From: Mycolicibacterium mageritense
GTDB taxonomy: Bacteria; Actinomycetota; Actinomycetes; Mycobacteriales; Mycobacteriaceae
Reading direction: 5' to 3'
Assembly: GCF_010727475.1 (NCBI RefSeq)
Contig: NZ_AP022567.1
Location: 4,960,001 to 5,024,000 of the forward strand
Length of the DNA stretch: 64,000 bases
In this document: positions 25,961 through 33,367 of the stretch, piece by piece
How positions within the stretch are numbered: the stretch's first letter is position 1
Layout: each line of letters opens with the position of its first letter
Notes under the pieces: model-generated
The model's database searches: none
Told to the model about the DNA's origin: nothing
What the model saw: the letters and a program-made list of their open reading frames with translations, nothing else
Made by a program: the position numbers and the translations under genes

Positions 25961-27055
25961 GTGGCTAAAGGCAGGCTGCGGCGCCGGCTCGCCGCGATCG
26001 ACGAAAGTCTGACCTCGCGGCCCGACGCCGCGCTCACGGACGTGCTCCGCATCCCCGAGCCGTTCGTCAGTCCGGGCCGCCGCATCGCCATGCGGGTGCT
26101 TTACGCACTGGGAGCGCTGTTCGCCGCGGTGCTAATCGTCTATCTCGACCGCTACGGATACCGCGACGTCGACAGCACGCCCAACGCCAACGACCCGCTG
26201 TCGTTCCTGGACTGCCTGTACTACGCGACCGTGTCGCTGTCCACCACCGGATACGGCGACATCACGCCCTACACCGACTCCGCGCGGCTGGTCAACGTCC
26301 TGGTGATCACGCCGCTGCGCGTGGCGTTCCTGATCGTCCTCATCGGTACCACGGTGGAAACGCTGACCACCCAGTCGCGGCAGGCGCTGAAGATCCAGCG
26401 ATGGAGGAGCAGAGTGCGTAACCACACCGTCGTCATCGGATACGGCACCAAGGGCCGCACCGCCGTCGCAGCCATGGTCGGCGACGAGGTCGCGCCGGCC
26501 GACATCGTCGTCGTCGACGAGAACGCCTCGGCGCTCGAACGCGCCAAAGGTGCCGGTCTGGTCACCGTGCACGGCGATGCCACCAAATCCGACATCCTGC
26601 GGCTGGCCAGTGCCCAGCACGCCAAGTCGATCATCGTCGCGACCGACGACGACGCCAGCGCCGTGCTGGTCACCTTGACCGCCCGCGAGCTCGCCCCCAA
26701 GGCGAAGATCATCGCCGCCGCCCGGGAAGCCGAGAACCAGCACCTGCTGCGGCAGTCGGGTGCGGATTCGACCGTGGTGTCCTCGGAGACCGCGGGCCGC
26801 CTGCTGGGCATCGCGACGCAGACGCCCAGCGTGGTGGAGATGATGGAAGACCTGCTGACGCCCGATGCCGGGTTCGCGATCGCCGAGCGTGAGGTCACCC
26901 CGAAGGAGGAGGGCGGCTCACCGCGGCATCTGCACGACATTGTGCTGGGTGTCGTCCGCGACGGCCATCTGGTCCGGGTCGACGCTCCCGAAGTCGACGC
27001 GCTGGAAGCTGGCGACCGACTGCTCTACATCCGCAGCGCGGATGCCGAGCGGTGA
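25961..27055 (+). CDS. Two-helix potassium channel with RCK/TrkA domain (Rv3200c-like)
   Basis: 364 residues. Two membrane helices (about 41-62 and 110-130) flank a pore loop with the K+ selectivity filter TTGYGD at 95-100. Then come an RCK-N domain (VVIGYGTKGRTAVA near 153, nucleotide-binding VVVDEN) and an RCK-C domain (to the C-terminus). This is the minimal MthK-like subunit that assembles as a tetramer and is gated by nucleotides or ions. The GTG at 25961 gives MAKGRLRRRL. nudC follows after 13 bp and is likely cotranscribed, which would link ion flux and NAD(H) state. Confidence 0.9.
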   Translation: MAKGRLRRRLAAIDESLTSRPDAALTDVLRIPEPFVSPGRRIAMRVLYALGALFAAVLIVYLDRYGYRDVDSTPNANDPLSFLDCLYYATVSLSTTGYGDITPYTDSARLVNVLVITPLRVAFLIVLIGTTVETLTTQSRQALKIQRWRSRVRNHTVVIGYGTKGRTAVAAMVGDEVAPADIVVVDENASALERAKGAGLVTVHGDATKSDILRLASAQHAKSIIVATDDDASAVLVTLTARELAPKAKIIAAAREAENQHLLRQSGADSTVVSSETAGRLLGIATQTPSVVEMMEDLLTPDAGFAIAEREVTPKEEGGSPRHLHDIVLGVVRDGHLVRVDAPEVDALEAGDRLLYIRSADAER

Positions 27056-27068
27056 CCGGGATACGTTG

Positions 27069-27992
27069 ATGCACTTTCAGTTACGCAACGTTCCGCTGCT
27101 CTCCAGGGTCGGGGCCGACCGCGCCGACGTGCTGCGCACCGACATCGACGCAGCGACCGCGGGGTGGGCCGACGCGCTGCTGCTCCGGGTGGACCGACGC
27201 AACCAGGTGCTCATCTCGGAGGGCCGGGTGGTGCTCGGCAAGGCCGCCGCGATCGGTGACAAGCCGCCCGAGCACGCCGTGTTCCTTGGCCGCCTGCACG
27301 ACGGCCGGCACGTGTGGGCGGTACGCGGTGCGCTCGAGGGGCCCGAGGATCCCGACGCCGAGACCGAGGTGCTCGATCTGCGCCGCGCCGGCCAGGTCTT
27401 CGACGACACCAGCGCGCAACTCGTGGCGACCGCGACGGCCCTGCTCAACTGGCACGACAACGCGCGGTTCAGCGCGATCGACGGAGCGGCGACCAAGCCC
27501 ATCAAGGCCGGCTGGTCCCGCGTCAACGCGCACAACGGTCACGAGGAGTTTCCCCGCATCGACCCGGCGGTGATCTGCCTGGTCCACGACGGTCACGACC
27601 GTGCGGTGCTCGCTCGTCAGACGGTGTGGCCCGAGCGGTTGTTCTCGATCCTGGCCGGGTTCGTCGAGGCCGGGGAGTCCTTCGAATCCTGCGTCGTGCG
27701 GGAGATCTCCGAAGAGATCGGCCTGACCGTCACCGATGTGCAGTACCTGGGCAGTCAGCCCTGGCCGTTCCCGCGCTCGCTCATGGTCGGATTCCACGCG
27801 TTGGGTGACCCGGAACAGCCCTTCTCGTTCAACGACGGCGAGATCGCCGAGGCCGAGTGGTTCACCCGGGCCGAGATCCGCGATGCGCTCGAACACGGCG
27901 ATTGGAGCAGCGAATCCCCGTCCCGGCTGTTGCTGCCGGGGTCGATCTCCATCGCCCGCGAGATCATCGAGTCCTGGGCCGCCCTCGACTGA
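27069..27992 (+). CDS. nudC: NADH pyrophosphatase NudC
   Basis: 307 residues. Cleaves NADH and related dinucleotides (and, in other bacteria, removes NAD caps from RNA). The Nudix box GFVEAGESFESCVVREISEEIGL (about 197-219) fits GX5EX7REUXEEXGU, and SQPWPFPRSLM is the NADH-specific motif. The four zinc cysteines of E. coli NudC are all missing: FCxxC is FSAID and the second CxxC is NAHNG, so the zinc ribbon must be held differently or lost. In mycobacteria NudC is reported to hydrolyse INH-NAD adducts and so influence isoniazid sensitivity. Confidence 0.93.
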   Translation: MHFQLRNVPLLSRVGADRADVLRTDIDAATAGWADALLLRVDRRNQVLISEGRVVLGKAAAIGDKPPEHAVFLGRLHDGRHVWAVRGALEGPEDPDAETEVLDLRRAGQVFDDTSAQLVATATALLNWHDNARFSAIDGAATKPIKAGWSRVNAHNGHEEFPRIDPAVICLVHDGHDRAVLARQTVWPERLFSILAGFVEAGESFESCVVREISEEIGLTVTDVQYLGSQPWPFPRSLMVGFHALGDPEQPFSFNDGEIAEAEWFTRAEIRDALEHGDWSSESPSRLLLPGSISIAREIIESWAALD

Positions 27993-28006
27993 CCTCGCGC
28001 GTCACT

Positions 28007-28276
28007 TCACGTTGACTTGGCTGCCTCCCGCAGGAGGCCTCGCGCCGCGTCATGGCTTATGTTCAGTCGGTTCGACAGCAGTTCGAACCATGACCTTGCT
28101 CCATGAGCCGCCGGCGTAGTCAATGCCTTGAGGCGGGCGATGGCCTTGAGTTGGGCTTCGTGCGCCAGGCGCTCAGCTTCAACACACTGGCGAAGCGCGT
28201 CGCGCGGCTCCGCATCACTCATCGACGCCAACGAACGCCGATCGAATGTGGGGATCGCATGAACTAGTTCGGTCAT
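28007..28276 (-). CDS. Small LexA-controlled protein of unknown function
   Basis: 89 residues, MTELVHAIPTFDRRSL to the C-terminus ISHDAARGLLREAAKST. It is mostly helical, with an acidic/basic amphipathic centre (DALRQCVEAERLAHEAQLKA) and a possible helix-turn-helix-like end (LSNRLNISHDAARGLL). It has weak similarity in style to the N-terminal part of mycobacterial 13E12/DUF222 proteins, several of which are SOS-induced; this could be a truncated member. A perfect LexA box sits immediately upstream, overlapping a leaderless promoter (TAGTGT, 7 nt before ATG). No partner gene; it is boxed between nudC (converging) and the mycoredoxin gene. Confidence 0.7.
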   Translation of the reverse strand: MTELVHAIPTFDRRSLASMSDAEPRDALRQCVEAERLAHEAQLKAIARLKALTTPAAHGARSWFELLSNRLNISHDAARGLLREAAKST

Positions 28277-28279
28277 GAA

Positions 28280-28295
28280 TCGAACACTAGTTCGA
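28280..28295. promoter_or_regulatory. Perfect LexA/SOS box
   Basis: TCGAACACTAGTTCGA matches the mycobacterial LexA consensus TCGAAC-N4-GTTCGA at every fixed base. It lies 3 bp upstream of the ATG at 28276 and overlaps the -10-like TAGTGT of that small gene on the minus strand. A second, related palindrome GAACTAGTTC (28261-28270) lies inside the first codons of the gene but has the wrong spacing for LexA. Confidence 0.85.
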
Positions 28296-28326
28296 TGGTC
28301 TGACAGAGTTGATCGACCCGGAAGAC

Positions 28327-28575
28327 TCAGCCGAGCTTGGCTTTGACCTGCTTGATGCTCGGGTTGGTCAACGTGGATCCGTCGGCGAACTTGACCGTCG
28401 GGACGACATGGTTGCCGCCGTTGACCGAGCCGACAAACTCCGCGGCGGCCGGGTCGGCCTCGATGTCCACCTCGGTCCAGGCGATGCCCTCGGACTTCAG
28501 TGCCATCTTGAGCCGGGAGCAGTAGCCGCACCATGTGGTGGTGTACATGGTCAGCGCGGGAGATGCAGCAGTCAT
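28327..28575 (-). CDS. mrx1: Mycoredoxin-1 (glutaredoxin-like)
   Basis: 82-residue thioredoxin-fold protein with the active site WCGYC (Cys16 and Cys19), the cis-Pro in VVPTVKF and the GS..T/NPS C-terminal helix start. Mycoredoxins reduce protein-mycothiol mixed disulfides in actinobacteria and couple to mycothiol and its reductase. Corresponds to Rv3198A, which lies beside uvrD2 in M. tuberculosis; here 8 kb of other genes has come between. Confidence 0.9.
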   Translation of the reverse strand: MTAASPALTMYTTTWCGYCSRLKMALKSEGIAWTEVDIEADPAAAEFVGSVNGGNHVVPTVKFADGSTLTNPSIKQVKAKLG

Positions 28576-28666
28576 AGTTCACACAACGTAACTGACGCGA
28601 CCGGCATGCCCGCTAGTCTCCCTCACCGTGACGTAATTCACCGGGTCGAACGGAAACGGAGTGACC

Positions 28667-29803
28667 ATGGCCAGGCTCGTACCCGCAGTTGCCGGTGACC
28701 CGCATGCACTCGACGAGCTCAGGCTGCAGGTCCGCCGGTTCGTCGCCGAGGAGCAGAGTGCCGGCCGGGTCGGGCGTTATGCCGACAGCTGGCTCACCGG
28801 GTGGGACGAAGACTTCAGCCGCGCACTGGCCGCCCGCGGGTGGATCGGGATGACGGTGCCGGTCGAGTACGGCGGGCACGGCCGTAGCCACCAGGAGCGG
28901 TTCGTGGTCACCGAGGAACTGCTGGCCGCCGGCGCTCCCGTCGGCGCACATTGGATCGCCGACCGGCAGATCGTCCCGTCGCTGCTGAAGTACGGCACCG
29001 AGGTGCAGAAGCGGAAATTCTTGCCCGCCATAGCCAAAGGCGAGTGCTACTTCGGGATCGGGATGAGCGAGCCGGATTCGGGCTCGGACCTGGCCAGCGT
29101 GCGCACCAAGGCCGAGCAGGTCGACGGCGGTTGGCACGTGAGCGGTGCCAAGGTGTGGACGTCGGGTGCGCATCTGGCGCATGCGTTCATCTGCCTGGCC
29201 CGCACCGCACCGGTCGACCCCGCGCACCGCCATGACGGGCTCAGCCAGTTCATCGTCGACCTGCGGGCGCCCGGCGTCGACATCCGGCCCATCGTTTCGA
29301 TGAACGGCAAACACCACTTCAACGAGGTCATCCTCGACGGCGTGTTCGTGCCCGACGACATGGTGTTCGGCGCCGTCGGCGACGGCTGGCGCCAGGTGAC
29401 CTCGGAGCTCAGCTTCGAACGCAGTGGGCCAGAACGGTTTCTGTCGACCTTCCCACTGCTGGCAGCAGTTGCGGGGCACATGGCCGACGGTGCGTTGCCG
29501 CGACATACCGACCTAGGCCGTCACGTCGCGCGGATCGCCGGACTGCATCAGATGTCCTTGGCCGTCGCGGGCGCGTTGGAGCGGCACGAACCTGCCGACA
29601 CCGCGGCCGCCGTGGTGAAGGTGCTCGGCACGGCGACCGAGGGCGACATCGCCGACTTCGCCGATCTGCTCGGTGACGTCGACGACGACGCGTACCGCGC
29701 CATGCTTGCCGACGCCGTCGTGCAACGCCCCGGGTTCACCCTGCGGGGCGGCACCAATGAGATTCTGCGTGGTGTGATTGCGCGGGGACTGGGGATGCGC
29801 TGA
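28667..29803 (+). CDS. Acyl-CoA dehydrogenase, first of a pair
   Basis: 378-residue FAD enzyme. The substrate/FAD loop FGIGMSEPDSGSDLASVRT, the helix with SFERSGPERFLST (a likely location for the catalytic Glu in this subgroup) and the C-terminal RGGTNEILRGVIA are visible. The residue that is Glu in MCAD-type enzymes (xEGT) is Gly here. The ATG at 28667 is preferred over the GTG at 28661, which overlaps the GGAG ribosome site. Its TGA starts a 32-bp repeat array that links it to a second, shorter acyl-CoA dehydrogenase gene. This gene pair layout is typical of heterotetrameric enzymes acting on steroid or bulky CoA esters. Confidence 0.88.
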   Translation: MARLVPAVAGDPHALDELRLQVRRFVAEEQSAGRVGRYADSWLTGWDEDFSRALAARGWIGMTVPVEYGGHGRSHQERFVVTEELLAAGAPVGAHWIADRQIVPSLLKYGTEVQKRKFLPAIAKGECYFGIGMSEPDSGSDLASVRTKAEQVDGGWHVSGAKVWTSGAHLAHAFICLARTAPVDPAHRHDGLSQFIVDLRAPGVDIRPIVSMNGKHHFNEVILDGVFVPDDMVFGAVGDGWRQVTSELSFERSGPERFLSTFPLLAAVAGHMADGALPRHTDLGRHVARIAGLHQMSLAVAGALERHEPADTAAAVVKVLGTATEGDIADFADLLGDVDDDAYRAMLADAVVQRPGFTLRGGTNEILRGVIARGLGMR

Positions 29804-29835
29804 TGAGCGCTTGCGCGAAGAAGAGACAGCGCTGA
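29803..29835 (+). CDS. Repeat mini-ORF 1 (10 residues)
   Basis: MSACAKKRQR. Its ATG shares an A with the stop of the first dehydrogenase (TGATG), and its TGA shares an A with the ATG of mini-ORF 2. Likely to matter only for translational coupling; the peptide itself has no recognised function. Confidence 0.4.
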   Translation: MSACAKKRQR

Positions 29836-29867
29836 TGAGCGCTTGCGCGAAGAAGAGACAGCGCTGA
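29835..29867 (+). CDS. Repeat mini-ORF 2 (10 residues)
   Basis: Identical peptide to mini-ORF 1, again linked by TGATG on both sides. Its stop overlaps the first possible ATG (29867) of the second dehydrogenase, so ribosomes would have to reinitiate three times between the two enzymes. Confidence 0.4.
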   Translation: MSACAKKRQR

Positions 29868-30907
29868 TGAGCGCTTGCGCGAAGAAGAGAGTGCTGATGA
29901 CGGTGGATCCGGACCTGGCGGACATGATGTCGGCGGTGTGCGCGGCCCACCGAGAGGCGCATGAGCGTGGCGCAGGCGTGGACGAACTGTGGGCGCAGCT
30001 GACCGAGCTCGGCCTGGTCCGTCTGACCGGGTCCGAGGAATCGGGCGGCAGTGGGGCCGGGTGGGTCGAGGCGGCCGAATTACTGTGTGCCGCAGCGTTT
30101 CACGGAGTGAGCGCGCCGGTGGCAGAACACGACCTGCTGGCCTGCTGGTTGCTGGAGACCGCGGGGCTGCCGATCGACGCGTCGCGCCGGACCGCATGCC
30201 TGCTCGACGCGGCCGGCGCGGCCCGCGGGGTGCCGTGGGCCGCGACGTCAGAACGCGTCGTGGTGATTTGGCACGACGGCGCAGCGCATCAGATCGCAGA
30301 CGTCCAGTCCTCGGCATTGTCGGTCACGCCGGGCCGCAACACCGCCGGAGAACCCCGGGATGCCGTCGCGGTGGACGTCGCAACGCTCACCGGAACCCCG
30401 GTGCCCGACGCAGTGGTTGTGCAGTGCCGGTTGCGGGCCGCGCTGATCAGGGCCATCCAGGTGTGCGGCGCGCTCGACCGCATCTTGGAGCTGTCGGTCG
30501 CGCATGCCGGTGAACGGATCCAGTTCGGCAGGCCGTTGGCGAAGTTTCAGGCCGTGCAGCATCTGGTCGCCGACATCGCCGCGGAAGCGGCGCTCGCGCG
30601 TGCCGCCACCGAGGGCGTGCTGGCCGAGGCGGTGCGCACCGACTGGACTTCGGAAAGTCTCGATTTTCTTGTTGCAGTGGCACGTTCGTGCGTCGGACAC
30701 GCAGCGTCGGTGGGGGTGCGCAATGCACACCAGGTTCACGGTGCGATCGGTACCACGCGTGAACATCGTCTGCACGAATTCACTCTGCCCGCGCTGGCCT
30801 GGCGTTCGGAGTACGGCTCGGTGCAGTACTGGGACGACAAGCTGACCGATCACGCCACCGCTGCGGGTGTCGACGGGCTGTGGCCGTTGGTCACCGGCAC
30901 CTCCTGA
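29867..30907 (+). CDS. Acyl-CoA dehydrogenase-like partner subunit
   Basis: 346 residues from ATG 29867, or 336 from ATG 29897 (MTVDPDLADM). The C-terminal domain is clear: GERIQFGRPLAKFQAVQHLVADIAAEAALARAA and NAHQVHGAIGTTREHRLHEFTL. The N-terminal half is divergent, lacks the usual T-E/S-D loop and the GTNEI end, and is shorter than a full enzyme, so it is best seen as the non-catalytic half of a heteromeric complex with the preceding gene. The start codon is affected by the repeat: the first ATG is part of the third repeat copy. Confidence 0.82.
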   Translation: MSACAKKRVLMTVDPDLADMMSAVCAAHREAHERGAGVDELWAQLTELGLVRLTGSEESGGSGAGWVEAAELLCAAAFHGVSAPVAEHDLLACWLLETAGLPIDASRRTACLLDAAGAARGVPWAATSERVVVIWHDGAAHQIADVQSSALSVTPGRNTAGEPRDAVAVDVATLTGTPVPDAVVVQCRLRAALIRAIQVCGALDRILELSVAHAGERIQFGRPLAKFQAVQHLVADIAAEAALARAATEGVLAEAVRTDWTSESLDFLVAVARSCVGHAASVGVRNAHQVHGAIGTTREHRLHEFTLPALAWRSEYGSVQYWDDKLTDHATAAGVDGLWPLVTGTS

Positions 30908-30930
30908 CGATACGACGGGATGTCGCCGTC

Positions 30931-30947
30931 AGGACACCGGATGTCCT
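30931..30947. promoter_or_regulatory. Operator of the XRE-cupin regulator (site 1)
   Basis: AGGACA-N5-TGTCCT lies 38 bp upstream of the regulator ATG. The same half-sites with the same spacing occur in the palindrome before the aldolase operon, which supports autoregulation by the protein encoded between the two sites. Confidence 0.6.
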
Positions 30948-30984
30948 ATGGGACCATGGGCATCATCTGTCGATGGGAGGTGTG

Positions 30985-31506
30985 ATGAGCGGCCTGTTGC
31001 GTGCTGTGCGTCAGCAGAGGGGAATGACGCTCGAAGAACTCGCCGAAGCGACTGGTCTGACCAAGAGCTACCTGTCGAAGGTCGAACGGCAGCGCTCGAC
31101 GCCGTCGATCGCCGTGGCGATGAAGGTGGCGCAGGCGCTTGAAGTGGATGTGGCGCAGCTGTTTTCCGAAGATCCAGCGGTGACGACTTTGACGGTCGAC
31201 CGTGCCGGCGAGCGGCCGGCCAGTCGCTATCACGCAGTGGCGACCGCCATGCTCGGAAAGTCGATGTCGCCGTTCATCGTTCGTCCCACGCTCAAGTTCG
31301 CCGACCATCCGCATCCCGAACATGCGGGGCAGGAACTGGTGTTCGTCCATGCGGGCACCGTCGAAGTGCGCTACCAGGACGAGCTGATCACCCTGCAGGC
31401 CGGTGATTGTGCGTATTTCGACGCGTCACTACCGCATCAGCTGCGTCAGCGAGGGAGTGAACGTAGTGAGGTGCTCGTAGTGACGCACCATCACCCGCGC
31501 CGATGA
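30985..31506 (+). CDS. XRE-family regulator with C-terminal cupin domain
   Basis: 173 residues. The helix-turn-helix is at about 6-60 (LLRAVRQQRGMTLEELAEATGLTKSYLSKVERQRSTPS). A single cupin domain follows (about 100-170: HPHPEHAGQELVFVHAGTVEVRY, AGDCAYFDASLPHQL) with ligand-type His and Glu residues. This architecture is used for small-molecule-responsive regulators of catabolic operons. GGGAGG at 30975-30980 fixes the ATG at 30985. The two matched operators before this gene and before the aldolase-lyase operon suggest it controls both. Confidence 0.88.
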   Translation: MSGLLRAVRQQRGMTLEELAEATGLTKSYLSKVERQRSTPSIAVAMKVAQALEVDVAQLFSEDPAVTTLTVDRAGERPASRYHAVATAMLGKSMSPFIVRPTLKFADHPHPEHAGQELVFVHAGTVEVRYQDELITLQAGDCAYFDASLPHQLRQRGSERSEVLVVTHHHPRR

Positions 31507-31522
31507 CGCGTTGAAATCCGAC

Positions 31523-31550
31523 GAGCCCCCGCCTTTTCGGGTGGGGGCTC
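31523..31550 (+). terminator. Terminator after the XRE-cupin gene
   Basis: GAGCCCCC and GGGGGCTC form the outer 8 bp of a hairpin with inner CC/GG pairs around TTTTC. No T-run follows. It separates the regulator from the aldolase promoter. Confidence 0.6.
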
Positions 31551-31576
31551 AGTCATGTGTGTGGTAGTCAACTCTC

Positions 31577-31606
31577 TTGACTGTAGGACACAATGTGTCC
31601 TACCGT
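31577..31606 (+). promoter_or_regulatory. Promoter with embedded operator (site 2) of the aldolase-lyase operon
   Basis: TTGACT (31577-31582), 18 bp, TACCGT (31601-31606) form a good vegetative promoter. The spacer holds a perfect 19-bp palindrome TAGGACACAATGTGTCCTA (31584-31602), matching site 1. Binding there would block polymerase. Predicted start of transcription is around 31613, where an in-frame GTG also lies. Confidence 0.72.
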
Positions 31607-31648
31607 ATCGGTGTGTCACCTGGTACTACTCCGGAAGGCGGTGTCGAT

Positions 31649-32434
31649 ATGACAAGCACGCTTGGTGATTCGAAACATGTCCTGATGCAGCGCGCGCTGG
31701 ACGGGATGGCAACCCACATCGAGGAATCGCCCCTGACGACGCGGCAGAAACTGGCGCTGACCTGCCGGGCGTTGTTCGACGCGGGACATGACTCGGGGCT
31801 TGCCGGCCAGATCACCGCGCGGGCCGAGCAGCCGGGCACGTACTACACGCAGCGGCTGGGCCTCGGGTTCGACGAGATAACGGACGAGAACCTGCTACTC
31901 GTCGACGAAGACCTCAACGTACTCGACGGGAACGGAATGGCCAACCCTGCCAACAGGTTCCACACCTGGATCTACCGGGCGCGGCCCGACGTGCAGTGCA
32001 TTGTGCACACGCACCCGTTCCATGTGGCAGCGCTTTCCATGCTGGAAATTCCATTACAGGTGTCGCAGATGGACATCGCCCCCTTGTACGACGACTGCGC
32101 GTTCCTGGCGGACTGGCCCGGAGTCCCCGTCGGCAACGAAGAAGGCGAGATCATCAGTGCGGCGCTCGGTGACAAGAAGGCCATCCTGCTGGCTCACCAC
32201 GGGCATGTGATCGCAGGCGCCAGCATCGAGGAATCGTGCTCACTGGCGATGCTGATCGAACGTGCCGCCAAACTGCAACTCGCGGCAATGGCAGCCGGCA
32301 CCATCGCCGAGCTGCCGCCCCGGCTGGCACGTGAGGCACATGACTGGACGTTGCGTCCCAAACGCAGCCAGGCCAACTTCGCCTATTACGCGCGGCGCGC
32401 ACTCGTCCGCCACCCCGACGCCATCGCCAGCTGA
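31649..32434 (+). CDS. Class II aldolase/adducin-family protein
   Basis: 261 residues. Zn-binding His120 and His122 in IVHTHPFH, and the HHGH pair at 183-186, match the fuculose-phosphate aldolase fold. The catalytic Glu usually found in the SSE-x-x-H motif before this segment is missing: here the motif reads NPANRFH, so the chemistry may be decarboxylation, epimerisation or a different aldol cleavage. ATG 31649 has GGAAGG upstream; a leaderless start at GTG 31613 is an alternative and would add 12 residues. It is followed after 17 bp by a DapA-family lyase, making a two-gene catabolic operon under the XRE-cupin regulator. Confidence 0.85.
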   Translation: MTSTLGDSKHVLMQRALDGMATHIEESPLTTRQKLALTCRALFDAGHDSGLAGQITARAEQPGTYYTQRLGLGFDEITDENLLLVDEDLNVLDGNGMANPANRFHTWIYRARPDVQCIVHTHPFHVAALSMLEIPLQVSQMDIAPLYDDCAFLADWPGVPVGNEEGEIISAALGDKKAILLAHHGHVIAGASIEESCSLAMLIERAAKLQLAAMAAGTIAELPPRLAREAHDWTLRPKRSQANFAYYARRALVRHPDAIAS

Positions 32435-32451
32435 CAAACAAAGGAACAAAC

Positions 32452-33327
32452 ATGCCCACAGCCGAAATCCACGGCATCATCGCCTATCCGGTCACCCCGT
32501 TCACCGCGGACGACGAGCTCGACACGGGCAAGCTCGCCGCCCTGGTCGAACGCCTGGTGGCCGACGGAGCACATGCGATCGCCCCACTGGGCAGCACCGG
32601 CGAATCCGCCTATCTCACCGAAGCCGAGTTCGACGCGGTCATCGACATCACCATCGACGTCGTCGGCCGCCGCGTGCCGGTCATCATCGGCGCCTCGGAC
32701 CTGACGACTGCCAACACCATTCGCCGCGCCCGGTACGCCGAACGCGCCGGGGCCGACGCTGTCATGGTGCTGCCGATCTCGTATTGGAAGCTCTCCGAAC
32801 GCGAAATCGCCCAGCACTACGCCGCGATCGGCGCCGCCATCGGAATACCGATCATGGTGTACAACAACCCCGCGACGAGCGGCATCGACATGCGTCCCGA
32901 ACTGCTGGTGCAGATGTTCAAGGACATCGACAACGTGACCATGATCAAGGAATCCACCGGCGACCTCACGCGCATGCTACGGATCGCCGAACTCAGCGGC
33001 GGGCAGTTGCCCTTCTACAACGGCAACAACCCGTTGGTGCTCAAGGCCTTCAACGCGGGCGCCAAGGGCTGGTGCACCGCCGCGCCCAACCTGCGGCCGC
33101 AACAGTGCCTGGACCTCTACGACGCGACCCGGGCCGGCGACGGCGCCCGGGCCGAGTCGTTGTACGAGGAGCTGCGGCCGCTGCTGGAGTTTATCGTGGC
33201 CGGTGGTCTGCCCACGACGGTCAAGGCCGGCCTCGAGCTGCTGGGCCAGGGTGTCGGTGATCCGCGCCCGCCGCTGTTGCCGCTCGACGACACCGGTCGC
33301 GATGAGTTGCGTCGGCTCCTTGCCTGA
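32452..33327 (+). CDS. DapA/NanA-family Schiff-base lyase
   Basis: 291-residue TIM-barrel lyase. The Schiff-base Lys166 in MIKESTG, Tyr137 in VYNNPATSG, and the GSTGES loop at 48-52 are intact. It is probably not the biosynthetic DapA: it sits in a regulated catabolic operon with the class II aldolase-like gene, and such family members cleave or dehydrate 2-keto-3-deoxy sugar acids, N-acetylneuraminate or hydroxy-keto acids to pyruvate products. Substrate unknown. The downstream YggS gene starts 41 bp later and may belong to a different unit. Confidence 0.86.
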   Translation: MPTAEIHGIIAYPVTPFTADDELDTGKLAALVERLVADGAHAIAPLGSTGESAYLTEAEFDAVIDITIDVVGRRVPVIIGASDLTTANTIRRARYAERAGADAVMVLPISYWKLSEREIAQHYAAIGAAIGIPIMVYNNPATSGIDMRPELLVQMFKDIDNVTMIKESTGDLTRMLRIAELSGGQLPFYNGNNPLVLKAFNAGAKGWCTAAPNLRPQQCLDLYDATRAGDGARAESLYEELRPLLEFIVAGGLPTTVKAGLELLGQGVGDPRPPLLPLDDTGRDELRRLLA

Positions 33328-33367
33328 TCCCGGCCGCGCGGTCCGGCAAGAGATTAATGTTCGTCGT

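Larger units (their letters stand above)
29801..29890 (+). repeat. 32-bp direct repeats of chained mini-ORFs
   Basis: Two full copies (29801-29832 and 29833-29864) and a 26-nt third copy (29865-29890). The unit begins TGATGAGCGCTTGCGCGAAG. Each full unit encodes MSACAKKRQR and ends in TGATG, so the stop of one mini-ORF overlaps the start of the next. The third copy reads through (MSACAKKRVL) into the downstream dehydrogenase. AAGAAGAGA upstream of each junction could act as ribosome site. Resembles MIRU-type intercistronic elements. Confidence 0.9.

Noticed and set aside
28261..28270. GAACTAGTTC as a second LexA box
   Set aside because: The half-sites are separated by 2 instead of 4 bases and lack the outer T/A, so LexA should bind poorly.
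29801..29890. CRISPR or phage attachment repeats
   Set aside because: No spacers; the units are in-frame coding chains with stop/start overlaps.
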